From Paraburkholderia caffeinilytica (GTDB taxonomy: Bacteria > Pseudomonadota > Gammaproteobacteria > Burkholderiales > Burkholderiaceae), in the NCBI RefSeq assembly GCF_003368325.1, contig NZ_CP031466.1, forward strand, positions 2,418,001 through 2,482,000: DNA of 64,000 nt, given 5' to 3'. The notes under the pieces were generated by a model. It worked only from the letters and a program-made list of their open reading frames with translations. It did not search any database and was not told the DNA's origin. Position 1 is the stretch's first letter. Each line of letters starts with the position of its first letter. Positions 9,036 to 17,436 of the stretch are shown piece after piece. The translations under genes and the position numbers were made by a program.

Positions 9036-9533
9036 ATGAGCAGCGACAGCAAGCTAGACCGAATTGACCTGCGCATACTTTCCCAGTTGCAGAAGAAAGG
9101 CCGCATAACCAACGTCGAGCTTGCCGACGCGGTCGGCTTGTCGCCCAGTCCTTGCCTGATCCGGGTCAAGCGCCTGGAGAAGGCCGGCTACATCATCGGT
9201 TACGGCGCGCAGATCCAGCTCGAAAAGCTCGGCGACGTCCAGATCGTGTTTACCGAAGTCACGCTTGCCGATCATCGGCGGGAAGACTTCATCAAGTTCG
9301 TGAACGCGATCAAGGACGTCGACGAGATCGTCGAGTGCCATCTGGCGAGCGGCGGCTATGACTACCTGCTGAAGTTCGTCACGCGCAGCGTGAGCCACTA
9401 CCAAAGCATCATCGAGGGACTGCTCGAACGCGATATCGGCATCGAGAAGTACTTCAGCTACGTCATCATCAAGTCGCCGTTCGTGAAGAGTCACTATCCG
9501 CTCGAAACGCTGTTCTCGCAGAATCACAGCTAG
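9036..9533 (+). CDS. Lrp/AsnC-family transcriptional regulator
   Basis: 165 residues, typical size. The N-terminal winged helix-turn-helix reads KLDRIDLRILSQLQKKGRITNVELADAVGLSPSPCLIRVKRLEKAGYI, matching the Lrp pattern closely. The C-terminal RAM ligand-binding domain follows (VECHLASGGYDYLLKFV). Lrp proteins form octamers and respond to amino acids; local members usually control the catabolic gene next to them. Here that is the aminotransferase 53 bases upstream on the same strand. The residues around the ligand pocket do not identify the effector. Confidence 0.93.
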   Translation: MSSDSKLDRIDLRILSQLQKKGRITNVELADAVGLSPSPCLIRVKRLEKAGYIIGYGAQIQLEKLGDVQIVFTEVTLADHRREDFIKFVNAIKDVDEIVECHLASGGYDYLLKFVTRSVSHYQSIIEGLLERDIGIEKYFSYVIIKSPFVKSHYPLETLFSQNHS

Positions 9534-9545
9534 CACAGCAGCCTG

Positions 9546-11885
9546 TTACGGATAATCGCTAAACCGGGATGTCGGTTCGGTTTCCGTTGTCGCCGGTGTA
9601 TAACCCGGCACATTCGCGCGAAACTGATTGAGCAGACCGTTATCGACCTGCGAAAAGCCTTTGAGCTGAAGTTGCATCAACACGCGCGTGCCGGTGCTGG
9701 GCGACGTGGTCGAGCTGGTGGCGTTGGTGTATTTCTCGAACGCCACGCCAAGCGACCAGCAATCCGCGTCGTATTGAAGTCCCAGCAGGCCCGCGATCAG
9801 CCGATGGGCGCTCATGTCGTAGTTGACACGCGCGACACTGACAACGTTGCGCATGAGCGGCCATTGCTCGGAGACGATGAACTGATTGACCGGTTGATAG
9901 TCGAGCGTGCTGTTGGCGCGCGTGTAGCGATACGCGACGTTCAACACCTGCCGTGAAGCCGGCGACCAGCCAAAGCCGGCTTCCGCATTCGTCAGATAGT
10001 GGTTGGCCTGACTGTACTCCACCGCCTGTTCCGCTGAAAAACCCGCGCCCAGCTTGTACGACGCACCGGCAATCACGGCCGTGCGCGCAACGGTGCCGAC
10101 TGCGTCGTCGGTGTTGAGGGTCACGCGGGGCGTGCGGAAATCGTACTGCTCCGCAAGGACGAAACGCGATCGCTCGTCGCCGCTCGCGGCATCGATGAAA
10201 CGCGTCGTCAGTGCCGCCGTAACGCGGTTGGCGTCGGACACCCGGTCATTGCCGACAAAGCTGTTGGGCATGAACAGCTCCGCCAGCCCGAAATCGGCCG
10301 TCGCCGTATCGAACAGTGGCGCGTACGACTGATTGCGGTAAGGCGTGTACACATAGAACAGCCGCGGTTCGAGCGTCTGGATGTACGACTGCCCGAAGAG
10401 CCGCACGCTTCGCTCAAAGCGCAGGCCCGAATCGAGCGTGAAGGTCGGCACGTTGACGTCGAACGTCTTGGGCTGCCCGGCGGGCGCATCCGATCCGATC
10501 GTCGTCAGGTCGTAGGCAGCGAAATGCCAGGCGAGCTTCGGCGTGATAAACCAGCCGGGACGCTCGATCGGATAGCTGACGTAAGGGTTGAAAACGAAGC
10601 GGCTGCCTTGCGTCGCATCCGCTGACGAAATCGTGAAGCGCGTCGCGTCCGTTTCGGCGCCGAAGTCGAAGCCTCCCACGTTATAGCGCGCGTATTTGAC
10701 ATTGACCTGCGGTTCGCGGTTATAGGTCGAGTCGCTTGTGAAGGCCTGCCAACGCTGCTCGCGCGCCAGCACGCTCCACGGCCCGTCCGAGTAAGTCAAG
10801 CCCGCTTCCTGCTGATACAGCGTGGTGGACCCCGTCGGAAACGCGACGCCCGACGCGAGATCGGTCACCACCGTCGAGTCCGACACCCGGTTGTAGTTGA
10901 CGTAAGCACCGAAGCCCGAGCCGAAATTCCAGTTCTGCTTCAGCGCAATCGAGTAGCGGTCGGTTTTGGTGATCGCATCATGGGGCAACCATGCGAGCGA
11001 GATCGTTCCCGAATCGTTCGGTTGCAGATAGCGATAGTCCGCCGTCAACATTTCGCCTCGCTTCGACATGATGCGAGGCGTCAGGGTGAGATCGTAGTTC
11101 GGCGCGAGGTTGAAGTAGTACGGCAACGCGACGTCGATGCCGTTGGTCGAACTGATCGAGAACGTGGGCGGCAGGAGGCCACTGCGCCGCGCGCCGGACA
11201 ATGGAAACGACAGCCACGGACTCGCCAGCAGCGGCACGCCCTGAAAGAAGAGCACGCCGTTGTGCGCAATCCCTTCGTCGTTGCCGGTGTCGATATCGAA
11301 TTCGGATGCCTTCAGATACCACGCGGGCTCCGACTCGCATTGACACGTGCTGTACGTACCGTGATGAACGACCGTGCGCTCGTTGTCGACCAGGTCCGCG
11401 CGTTGAGCGCTTCCCCACCCGCCCGTCAGATGAAACCGGTACTTCGGTACGCTGATATAGCCTTCATTCGCTTCGACGTAGAAATGCGCGTCCGGTCCAT
11501 CGAACACATTGCCGTTGTCGACCAGCCGCACCTGTCCGTAGGCGTCGGCCTTGTCGGTATCGACGTCGTAGTGCAGCGCATCGCCTTTGACGATCGACGC
11601 GTAACGCCGCAGTTGCGCGTGCCCCTTCAGCGAAACGTCCGTGTCGGCGGTCGTGGTCACCGAATCGGCGATGGCCGCGGTGACGGGTTTATCGCCCGGC
11701 CGCAAGGGTTGCTCGGTCAGTTGCGGATCGAGCCGCAGACCCCAGACGCCGTCGAGCGGTTCAGGAATCGCAGACGCGCCGACTAGTTGCGCATATCCGG
11801 CGAGCGGCACGCATCCCGCCGTACCCAGCATGAAAGAAACGAGAGGCCTTAAGCGTAGGCGTCGAAATACACCGCGTAGTATCAA
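9546..11885 (-). CDS. lptD: LPS-assembly protein LptD (probable second copy)
   Basis: 779 residues. The N-terminal periplasmic part has the OstA/LptA-like jellyroll (LRRYASIVKGDALHYDVDTDKADAYGQV) and the long C-terminal beta-barrel has the OstA_C signatures (PWLSFPLSGARRSGLLPPTF, YYFNLAPNYDLTLTPRIMSKRGEML). Cysteines are present in the N-domain (STCQCE) and near the C-terminus (DADCW), as needed for the LptD disulfides. The signal peptide is encoded only if translation begins at the TTG at 11885; no upstream ATG exists before a stop, and the internal ATG at 11831 would give a truncated signal. LptD inserts LPS in the outer leaflet of the outer membrane. The usual chromosomal partners (surA, pdxA) are absent, so I read it as a paralogue. 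Confidence 0.88.
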   Translation of the reverse strand: MILRGVFRRLRLRPLVSFMLGTAGCVPLAGYAQLVGASAIPEPLDGVWGLRLDPQLTEQPLRPGDKPVTAAIADSVTTTADTDVSLKGHAQLRRYASIVKGDALHYDVDTDKADAYGQVRLVDNGNVFDGPDAHFYVEANEGYISVPKYRFHLTGGWGSAQRADLVDNERTVVHHGTYSTCQCESEPAWYLKASEFDIDTGNDEGIAHNGVLFFQGVPLLASPWLSFPLSGARRSGLLPPTFSISSTNGIDVALPYYFNLAPNYDLTLTPRIMSKRGEMLTADYRYLQPNDSGTISLAWLPHDAITKTDRYSIALKQNWNFGSGFGAYVNYNRVSDSTVVTDLASGVAFPTGSTTLYQQEAGLTYSDGPWSVLAREQRWQAFTSDSTYNREPQVNVKYARYNVGGFDFGAETDATRFTISSADATQGSRFVFNPYVSYPIERPGWFITPKLAWHFAAYDLTTIGSDAPAGQPKTFDVNVPTFTLDSGLRFERSVRLFGQSYIQTLEPRLFYVYTPYRNQSYAPLFDTATADFGLAELFMPNSFVGNDRVSDANRVTAALTTRFIDAASGDERSRFVLAEQYDFRTPRVTLNTDDAVGTVARTAVIAGASYKLGAGFSAEQAVEYSQANHYLTNAEAGFGWSPASRQVLNVAYRYTRANSTLDYQPVNQFIVSEQWPLMRNVVSVARVNYDMSAHRLIAGLLGLQYDADCWSLGVAFEKYTNATSSTTSPSTGTRVLMQLQLKGFSQVDNGLLNQFRANVPGYTPATTETEPTSRFSDYP

Positions 11886-11977
11886 AACAGATAAGAATCG
11901 GAAAGGAAGTCAGGCGCATCAAGGCGAACGGAGACCCTGACTTGCGTCAGGATGAACAGCGGCGAATGCACGCGGCG

Positions 11978-12376
11978 CTATTGGAGTGTGGCGTCGTGAG
12001 AGCGAAGGCCGGCTGCGCCTGCCGCGCCCGCAGCGCCGCTCAGCGCCTGCTGCAGATACGGAATCTGCTCGGCCGGCAATGAAAACGACAGCCCCGCGCT
12101 GCCCGATAGACGAAACCGGATGACCACCATCTCCATGCCGTTCAATCGGCCGACTTCCCAGCCCTGGCAATGCAATGCGAAGCCCATGTCCTGATTGTTA
12201 TGAATCACGCGGTCGGCGTGCTCGATGGCGTTCGGCAGCGCCACCAGCAGATCGTTGAGCACCGAACGGTGGATTGCCGCCGTGGGCTGATTGCCGTGGA
12301 TCAGCAGATATTGACCGTCCGCCGTCAATTGCATGTCGGTGATCGAATTCAGCATGAAGGTCGACGGATCAGACAT
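11978..12376 (-). CDS. Conserved-looking hypothetical protein, 132 residues
   Basis: I chose the ATG at 12376, which has a strong GGAGGG site; the frame extends upstream to 12544 but the extension is Arg-rich and of low complexity. The protein reads like a small soluble cytoplasmic protein: no signal peptide, no membrane segment, alternating strand-like segments (MEMVVIRFRLSGSAGLSFSLP) and a short Ala/Gly-rich tail. I do not recognise the family. It lies 92 bases upstream of the LptD gene on the same strand, so the two may form one transcript, and it is divergent from the BamA gene. Confidence 0.6.
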   Translation of the reverse strand: MSDPSTFMLNSITDMQLTADGQYLLIHGNQPTAAIHRSVLNDLLVALPNAIEHADRVIHNNQDMGFALHCQGWEVGRLNGMEMVVIRFRLSGSAGLSFSLPAEQIPYLQQALSGAAGAAGAAGLRSHDATLQ

Positions 12377-12883
12377 GACGTGTGCCCTCCGGCGTAAGCT
12401 CGGCGCGGCCTGCCGCCCCGCTCGCCCTGCTGCTGGGCACGGCGCGCAGCGCGCGCGTCGACGCCATCGCCAGATGGACTGAAAAGATCGGTGAGGAACT
12501 GACGCGCAAGACAGCCGCAAGAACCGCCGGGGAAAAAAATTCAATCATGAGCACTTCTCCAGATCGCGTTACGCAGGTAGCGGAATCGACAATTTGACGA
12601 TAGCAGTGCAAGGGCGCCGCCAGGTTACGCGCGGACTACGCTTCTTTTGCGTCTGTAACGCATTATTTCGACACTCGCCCGCCAATCGGCGTCTGCCCGT
12701 GCATCCGCACGCTGCGCACGTTAACTGCCTGAATGGTTGGAAAGTTTTCCGTAACGATCGGCGAGAGACGCGTCCCTATACTTCGCGCTTTCCAGAGCCA
12801 TGGAACGTCGTTTCGAATGCGTCGCTTGCCTTCGAGCGCTCTCATCTGCGCTCCGCGCGCTGCATCAGGACTGAAAACCCAAG
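12377..12883. other. 507-bp intergenic region between the LptD-side operon and BamA
   Basis: No convincing coding frame. It must contain the divergent promoters of the hypothetical/LptD transcript and of BamA. Near the BamA side there is an interrupted palindrome GGAAAGTTTTCC (about 12739-12750) and a possible -10 element (TATACT at about 12777). I cannot see a clear sigma-E-type promoter, which would be expected for a core BamA copy. Confidence 0.4.
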
Positions 12884-15193
12884 ATGAAACTTCAAGTTTT
12901 AACGAGCCGCATCGCCGGCGCACTCTCGCTCGCCGGTGTCGCGCTGACCAGCGGTTCTGCCCACGCCGCGCAGCCGTTCGTGGTGCAAGACATCCGGATC
13001 GAGGGATTGAAGCGCGTCGAACCCGGCACCGTGTTCGCCTACCTGCCCATCAAGCAGGGCGCCACGTTTAGCGACGATAAGGCTTCCGAAGCCATCCGCG
13101 CGCTATACGCCACGGGCTTCTTTAACGACGTCAACATCTCGACAGAAGGCAATGTCGTCATCGTTCACGTTCAGGAGCGTCCGGCGGTCGGCACGATCGA
13201 CTTCGCCGGCATTCACGAGTTCGACAAGGAAAACCTGACGAAAGCGCTCAGTGCGGTCGGACTCTCGCAAGGCCGTTACTACGACAAGGCGCTGGTCGAT
13301 CGATCCGAGCAGGAGCTGAAGCGCCAATACCTGACGCGCGGCTACTATGCCGCCGAAGTCACCACCACGATCACGCCGATTGACCGCAACCGGGTCGCGG
13401 TGCTGTTTTCCGTCGTGGAAGGCCCGAGCGCGAAAATCCGCCAGATCAACTTCATCGGCAACGACGTTTTCAGCACGGACACGTTGCGCGACGAAATGCA
13501 GATGTCCACGCCGAACTGGTTCTCGTGGTACACGAAGAACGACCTGTACGCGAAAGACAAGCTGACCGGGGACCTGGAACGCATTCGCTCGTACTATCTG
13601 AACCGCGGCTATCTGGAGTTCAACATCGAGTCGACCCAGGTATCGCTCACGCCGGACAAGAAGGAGATGTACCTCACGGTCGCGCTGCATGAGGGCGAGC
13701 CGTACACGGTTTCGTCGATCAAGCTCGCGGGCAACCTGCTCGATCGCGAAGCCGAGCTGACGAAGCTGCTCAATATCAAACCGGGCGAGCGTTTCTCCGC
13801 GGAAAAACTGCAAGCCACCACCAAGGCGATCGTCGACAAACTCGGCGAATACGGCTATGCGTTCGCCACCGTCAACGCGCAGCCGCAGATCGATCAGCAA
13901 CACCACAAGGTCGACCTGACGCTGCAAGTGGATCCGAGCCGCCGCGTGTACGTGCGTCACATCAACGTGGTCGGCAACACGCGCACGCGCGACGAGGTGG
14001 TGCGCCGCGAAATGCGCCAGCTCGAAAGCTCGTGGTTCGATTCGAATCGCCTCGCGCTGTCGAAGGACCGGGTCAACCGTCTCGGCTACTTCACCGATGT
14101 CGACGTCACCACGGTGCCGGTGGAAGGCTCGCAGGACCAGGTCGACGTGGACGTCAAGGTGAGCGAAAAACCGACTGGCGCGATTACCTTGGGCGCGGGC
14201 TTTTCGTCCACGGACAAGGTGGTGTTGTCGGCCGGGATTTCGCAGGACAACGTGTTCGGTTCGGGCACCAGCCTCGCCTTGAACGTGAACACCGCGAAGA
14301 CCTATCGCACGCTGACGCTGACGCAAACCGATCCGTACTTCACGGTGGACGGCATCAAGCGGATCACCGACGTCTACTACCGAACCTCCTATCCCCTTTA
14401 CTACTATACCGACACGAGTTTCCGGATCATCACGGTCGGCGCGGACCTGAAGTTCGGCATTCCCTTCTCCGAAGCCGACACCGTTTACTTCGGCGCCGGC
14501 CTCGAACAGAACCGGCTCTCCATCGATTCTTCCACGCCGCAGAGCTACAAGGACTACGTAGCCGAATTCGGCAGCGTGGTGAACAACGTGCCGCTCACGG
14601 CGGGCTGGGCCCGGGACAATCGCGACAGTGCGTTGGTGCCTAGCCGGGGCTACTTCGTGCAAGCCAATGGTGAAGTGGGCACGCCGGCCGGCAACACCGA
14701 GTACTACAAGGCGGACGTTCAGGCGCAGTATTACTATTCCTTCTCGCGCGGCTTCATTCTCGGCCTGAATCTTCAGGGCGGCTACGGCAACGGCTTTGCC
14801 GGAAAGGCCTATCCGATCTTCAAGAATTACTACGCGGGCGGTATCGGCTCGGTACGCGGCTACGAATCGGGTTCGCTCGGCCCGACCGACAAGACGACCG
14901 GCGATCCGATCGGCGGCTCGCGCATGGTCGTGGCCAATGTCGAGATGACGTTTCCGTTGCCGGGCAGCGGCTGGGACCGGACACTGCGCATCTTCACGTT
15001 CATGGACGCGGGCAACGTCTGGGGCAACGAAGGCAACAGTACGGGCGCCAACGGCTTGCGGTACAGCTACGGCGCGGGTCTCGAGTGGATTTCACCGATT
15101 GGCCCACTCAAGCTGTCGCTTGGCTTCCCGCTTATCAAACACTCCACCGACAAGTACCAGAAATTCCAGTTTCAGATCGGCACATCGTTCTGA
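12884..15193 (+). CDS. bamA: Outer-membrane protein assembly factor BamA (Omp85; probable second copy)
   Basis: 769 residues, the normal BamA length. A Sec signal peptide ends at SAHA-AQPF. Five POTRA repeats follow in the periplasm (first: FVVQDIRIEGLKRVEPGTVFAYLPIKQGATF; the others start near IDFAGI, IRQINFIGNDVFS, VSSIKLAGNLL and VRHINVVGNTRTRDEV). The C-terminal half is the 16-stranded barrel with the essential loop motif SVRGYESGSLGP and a terminal aromatic residue (QFQIGTSF). BamA folds and inserts outer-membrane proteins. The typical flanks of the housekeeping gene (rseP upstream, ompH and lpxD downstream) are missing, and it is divergent from an LptD gene, so a duplicated or specialised copy is likely. 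Confidence 0.92.
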   Translation: MKLQVLTSRIAGALSLAGVALTSGSAHAAQPFVVQDIRIEGLKRVEPGTVFAYLPIKQGATFSDDKASEAIRALYATGFFNDVNISTEGNVVIVHVQERPAVGTIDFAGIHEFDKENLTKALSAVGLSQGRYYDKALVDRSEQELKRQYLTRGYYAAEVTTTITPIDRNRVAVLFSVVEGPSAKIRQINFIGNDVFSTDTLRDEMQMSTPNWFSWYTKNDLYAKDKLTGDLERIRSYYLNRGYLEFNIESTQVSLTPDKKEMYLTVALHEGEPYTVSSIKLAGNLLDREAELTKLLNIKPGERFSAEKLQATTKAIVDKLGEYGYAFATVNAQPQIDQQHHKVDLTLQVDPSRRVYVRHINVVGNTRTRDEVVRREMRQLESSWFDSNRLALSKDRVNRLGYFTDVDVTTVPVEGSQDQVDVDVKVSEKPTGAITLGAGFSSTDKVVLSAGISQDNVFGSGTSLALNVNTAKTYRTLTLTQTDPYFTVDGIKRITDVYYRTSYPLYYYTDTSFRIITVGADLKFGIPFSEADTVYFGAGLEQNRLSIDSSTPQSYKDYVAEFGSVVNNVPLTAGWARDNRDSALVPSRGYFVQANGEVGTPAGNTEYYKADVQAQYYYSFSRGFILGLNLQGGYGNGFAGKAYPIFKNYYAGGIGSVRGYESGSLGPTDKTTGDPIGGSRMVVANVEMTFPLPGSGWDRTLRIFTFMDAGNVWGNEGNSTGANGLRYSYGAGLEWISPIGPLKLSLGFPLIKHSTDKYQKFQFQIGTSF

Positions 15194-15263
15194 TCGCATC
15201 GTTCTGGTCACCCACACCCGCGGTCACGGCATGAGGACCGCGGGCATCGCCTGCTTCATTCAG

Positions 15264-15323
15264 TCGCGCTCTTAGTCGCCCTCTCAGTCGCCCTCTTAAT
15301 CTCCCTCTCAATCGCGCTTTCAG
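15264..15323. repeat. Degenerate 12-bp tandem repeat (five units) in the 406-bp gap after BamA
   Basis: Five consecutive 12-bp units of the form TCGCCCTCTCAG with one to four changes per unit. A related decamer repeat with the same TCGCCCT core lies at 16312-16361, on the other side of the orphan regulator gene. The frame on the minus strand through this area is low-complexity Arg/Leu and is not taken as a gene. The rest of 15194-15599 shows no gene; it should hold the regulator's promoter. Confidence 0.7.
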
Positions 15324-15599
15324 TCGCGCCAGGGCGCCCAACCGGCATGAGCCGGTTCGCAGCCCCTTCAACGCACCGCATCTCCGTCCTCCTGCTCCAA
15401 TTTCACAAAGTCTCCTCAATTTCACCATTCTTGCTCCGACATTGATACCTATCATTCGCTCATCATCAGAGCGGCCCTGTCCGGTCCGCTTTTTTTGAGT
15501 TCGACAGGTCGTACCGAAGCCGTAAATGGATGAATGGGTTGAACGTGACCATCGCACGGATTGCAACCGTCGATTCCGGTTGGGAGCTAACGCAGATTT

Positions 15600-16298
15600 A
15601 TGACGATCAGCCTTCTTGTAGTCGAACCGGATCAAGCCGTCCGGGACCAGTTGCGCTTTCACCTTCACAAGAATCAGATCGCGCTCTCAGTGCTGTACAG
15701 CGCGGCTCAGCTTGTCAGCCGGGTGGAACTGGAGTGTCCGTCAGCGATTCTGTTGCGTGCGGAGTCGCCGATGAGCGAGGCGCGAGAAGCGCTCCGGCAA
15801 CTGCGGTTAGCGGGCTACGACATGCCCATCTTCGTACAGAGCACCTCCGACGAGGTCGTCGACAAAATCGTCGCCTTCGAGTTGGGTGCGGATGACTATG
15901 TCGTCGACCCCGTCGATCCATACGAACTGACCGCCAGGATCAAGCGTGCCGTGCAACGCTGCAACCGGTCGCTTTGCGACGCGCCGGAAATTCGTGAGAA
16001 GGTCGTGTTCGGCAGCTATCAGATAGACTTCGCTACGCGGCGTCTGCTCAAGGACGGCTGCGAAATCTCGCTGCGCTCCGGTGAGTTTGCCTTGCTCAAG
16101 CTGTTCGCCAGCAACCCGATGCGAATCCTGACGCGCTCGATGGTCAACAGTCAGCTAGGAAGAGCGGAGAGCCAGAAGGCCAGTCTGGATGTTGCGGTCT
16201 GCCGCTTGCGCGGCGTGATAGAGGACGATCCGTCCAATCCCAGGTTTATTCAAACCTTGCGCGGACGAGGCTATATGTTCGTACCGTCGCTCGAGTAG
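15600..16298 (+). CDS. Orphan OmpR-family regulator with a degenerate receiver domain
   Basis: 232 residues: receiver-like domain (about 1-120) and a winged-helix DNA-binding domain (about 135-230, with VVFGSYQIDFATRRLLKDG and the ending FIQTLRGRGYMFVP). The receiver keeps the fold and two of the N-terminal acidic residues (VEPDQ), but the phospho-acceptor Asp is replaced by Arg53 (AILLRAESP instead of the usual LLDLxLP), and the conserved Lys is replaced by Asp (DDYVVDPVDP). Such a protein cannot be switched by a normal phospho-relay. There is no histidine kinase beside it; the next kinase, at 17437, has its own regulator. A GGGAG site lies 13 bases before the ATG. Its targets are unknown. 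Confidence 0.85.
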   Translation: MTISLLVVEPDQAVRDQLRFHLHKNQIALSVLYSAAQLVSRVELECPSAILLRAESPMSEAREALRQLRLAGYDMPIFVQSTSDEVVDKIVAFELGADDYVVDPVDPYELTARIKRAVQRCNRSLCDAPEIREKVVFGSYQIDFATRRLLKDGCEISLRSGEFALLKLFASNPMRILTRSMVNSQLGRAESQKASLDVAVCRLRGVIEDDPSNPRFIQTLRGRGYMFVPSLE

Positions 16299-16311
16299 CC
16301 AGCCTTGATCA

Positions 16312-16361
16312 CCCTCAGTCGCCCTCAGTCGCCCTTAGCTACCCTTAGCTACCCTTAGCTA
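16312..16361. repeat. 10-bp tandem repeat (five units) after the orphan regulator
   Basis: Two units of CCCTCAGTCG are followed by three exact units of CCCTTAGCTA and a partial sixth. The core resembles the 12-bp units at 15264-15323. It begins 14 bases after the regulator stop codon. Nothing suggests it is a transcription terminator. Confidence 0.75.
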
Positions 16362-16430
16362 CCCTTGCCCGGGCGCGGGAGAAAGCGAGCGGCATTGCAC
16401 GCTGCATTGCGTGCTTGCCGCCATGCCGGG

Positions 16431-16769
16431 CTACTCCCGACCTTCTTCTATTGCGAGCTGCATGATAGGCAACGTCATCGCCGCGTCGATCACGTCGACG
16501 ATGTCCATATCGTCGACATAATTGGAATACAGGTCACTGGTCGCCGCCAGCAGGCCACCGAACCCGTAGTGGAAATCCGCCGGAACGATTGGCCTGAATC
16601 CCGACGCATAGTGCGCCCGTGAGATGCACCCGTTCAGATCGTCGGCGACACCCGCAGGAATGCTGTGTTTGCCGGGTGCAAAAACACTGACGCTCTCCTG
16701 GCCCAAACCATGGCGGATCGAAGGACAACAGATCGATGCCACGACCAGGACGACGATGAGAATGCGCAT
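16431..16769 (-). CDS. Small secreted hypothetical protein
   Basis: 112 residues from the ATG at 16769. The N-terminus is a convincing Sec signal peptide (MRILIVVLVVASICCPS), and the mature part is about 90 residues, rather acidic at the end, with a single Cys in LNGCISRAHY. No family is recognised. The ribosome site is weak. It lies between two small features on a stretch with few other genes; codon use is plausible but I cannot exclude a chance frame. Confidence 0.5.
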   Translation of the reverse strand: MRILIVVLVVASICCPSIRHGLGQESVSVFAPGKHSIPAGVADDLNGCISRAHYASGFRPIVPADFHYGFGGLLAATSDLYSNYVDDMDIVDVIDAAMTLPIMQLAIEEGRE

Positions 16770-16892
16770 AAGGAAATGTTCAAAGTTGATCCTGCAAGTC
16801 AGACAGACATAGGATACCGAAGTTTTTTCGATTCAATTACACGCCATTTCCGGGCAACCGGGCCGGCTTGCGGAAACGAAGTTCCGCAGCGC

Positions 16893-17255
16893 TCAGCCGC
16901 GCCGCAACCGCACCCGGCCCGCAGGCGTCGTGGCGTCGTCCGCCATGGTGTGGCGCTGGCCGTTGCGATGCACGCGCACGCGCTCCCTGATTTCGGCCAC
17001 GGTCGCCGCGCCTCGCACGGCAATGCACGAGTACTCACCGTTGCGGTTGATCCATTCGACGATCCGGCAGCACTCGCCCCACGGCTGCATGAGCGGTGCG
17101 GACACGCGGCAGCCGCGTATCTTCACGACGTCCGTTGCCAGTGGCGTACGAACGCCGTTTTCAGCCGCGCCGCGGGTTGCGGCCGCGGCAGCTGTCTTTC
17201 GGCCGGGCCGGAAACCGCGCGACTCGGCACGGTTCACAGATGAGGAGACTTGCAT
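16893..17255 (-). CDS. Small hypothetical protein, basic, Ala/Arg-rich
   Basis: 120 residues from the ATG at 17255, which has a TGGAG site nine bases upstream; the frame extends to 17423 without a better start. The N-terminal half is low-complexity (TAAAAATRGAAENG). The middle (PWGECCRIVEWINRNGEYSCIAVRGAATVAEIRERVRVHRNGQ) looks like a folded small domain with three cysteines and is what persuades me it is real. No signal peptide. No function can be assigned. Confidence 0.4.
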   Translation of the reverse strand: MQVSSSVNRAESRGFRPGRKTAAAAATRGAAENGVRTPLATDVVKIRGCRVSAPLMQPWGECCRIVEWINRNGEYSCIAVRGAATVAEIRERVRVHRNGQRHTMADDATTPAGRVRLRRG

Positions 17256-17436
17256 GGGATTGCTCCACTGACGGATCTGACCACCGGCCTTAGCCTCGCT
17301 ATCAGGCCAAGGCCACTGTAAAAGTGCCACACCATCATAGCCAGACAACACGCAGACACAACGAAGAAAGGATGGAGAAGTTGTGGAGATTCGCCGGTTA
17401 CTGCGGATGGACGCCGCATTCATCTAGAATTCAGCC

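Noticed and set aside
15135..15668. Minus-strand frame with RLRGRLRGRLRARL
   Set aside because: It is the translation of the 12-bp repeat and overlaps the end of the BamA gene. No ribosome site or family match.
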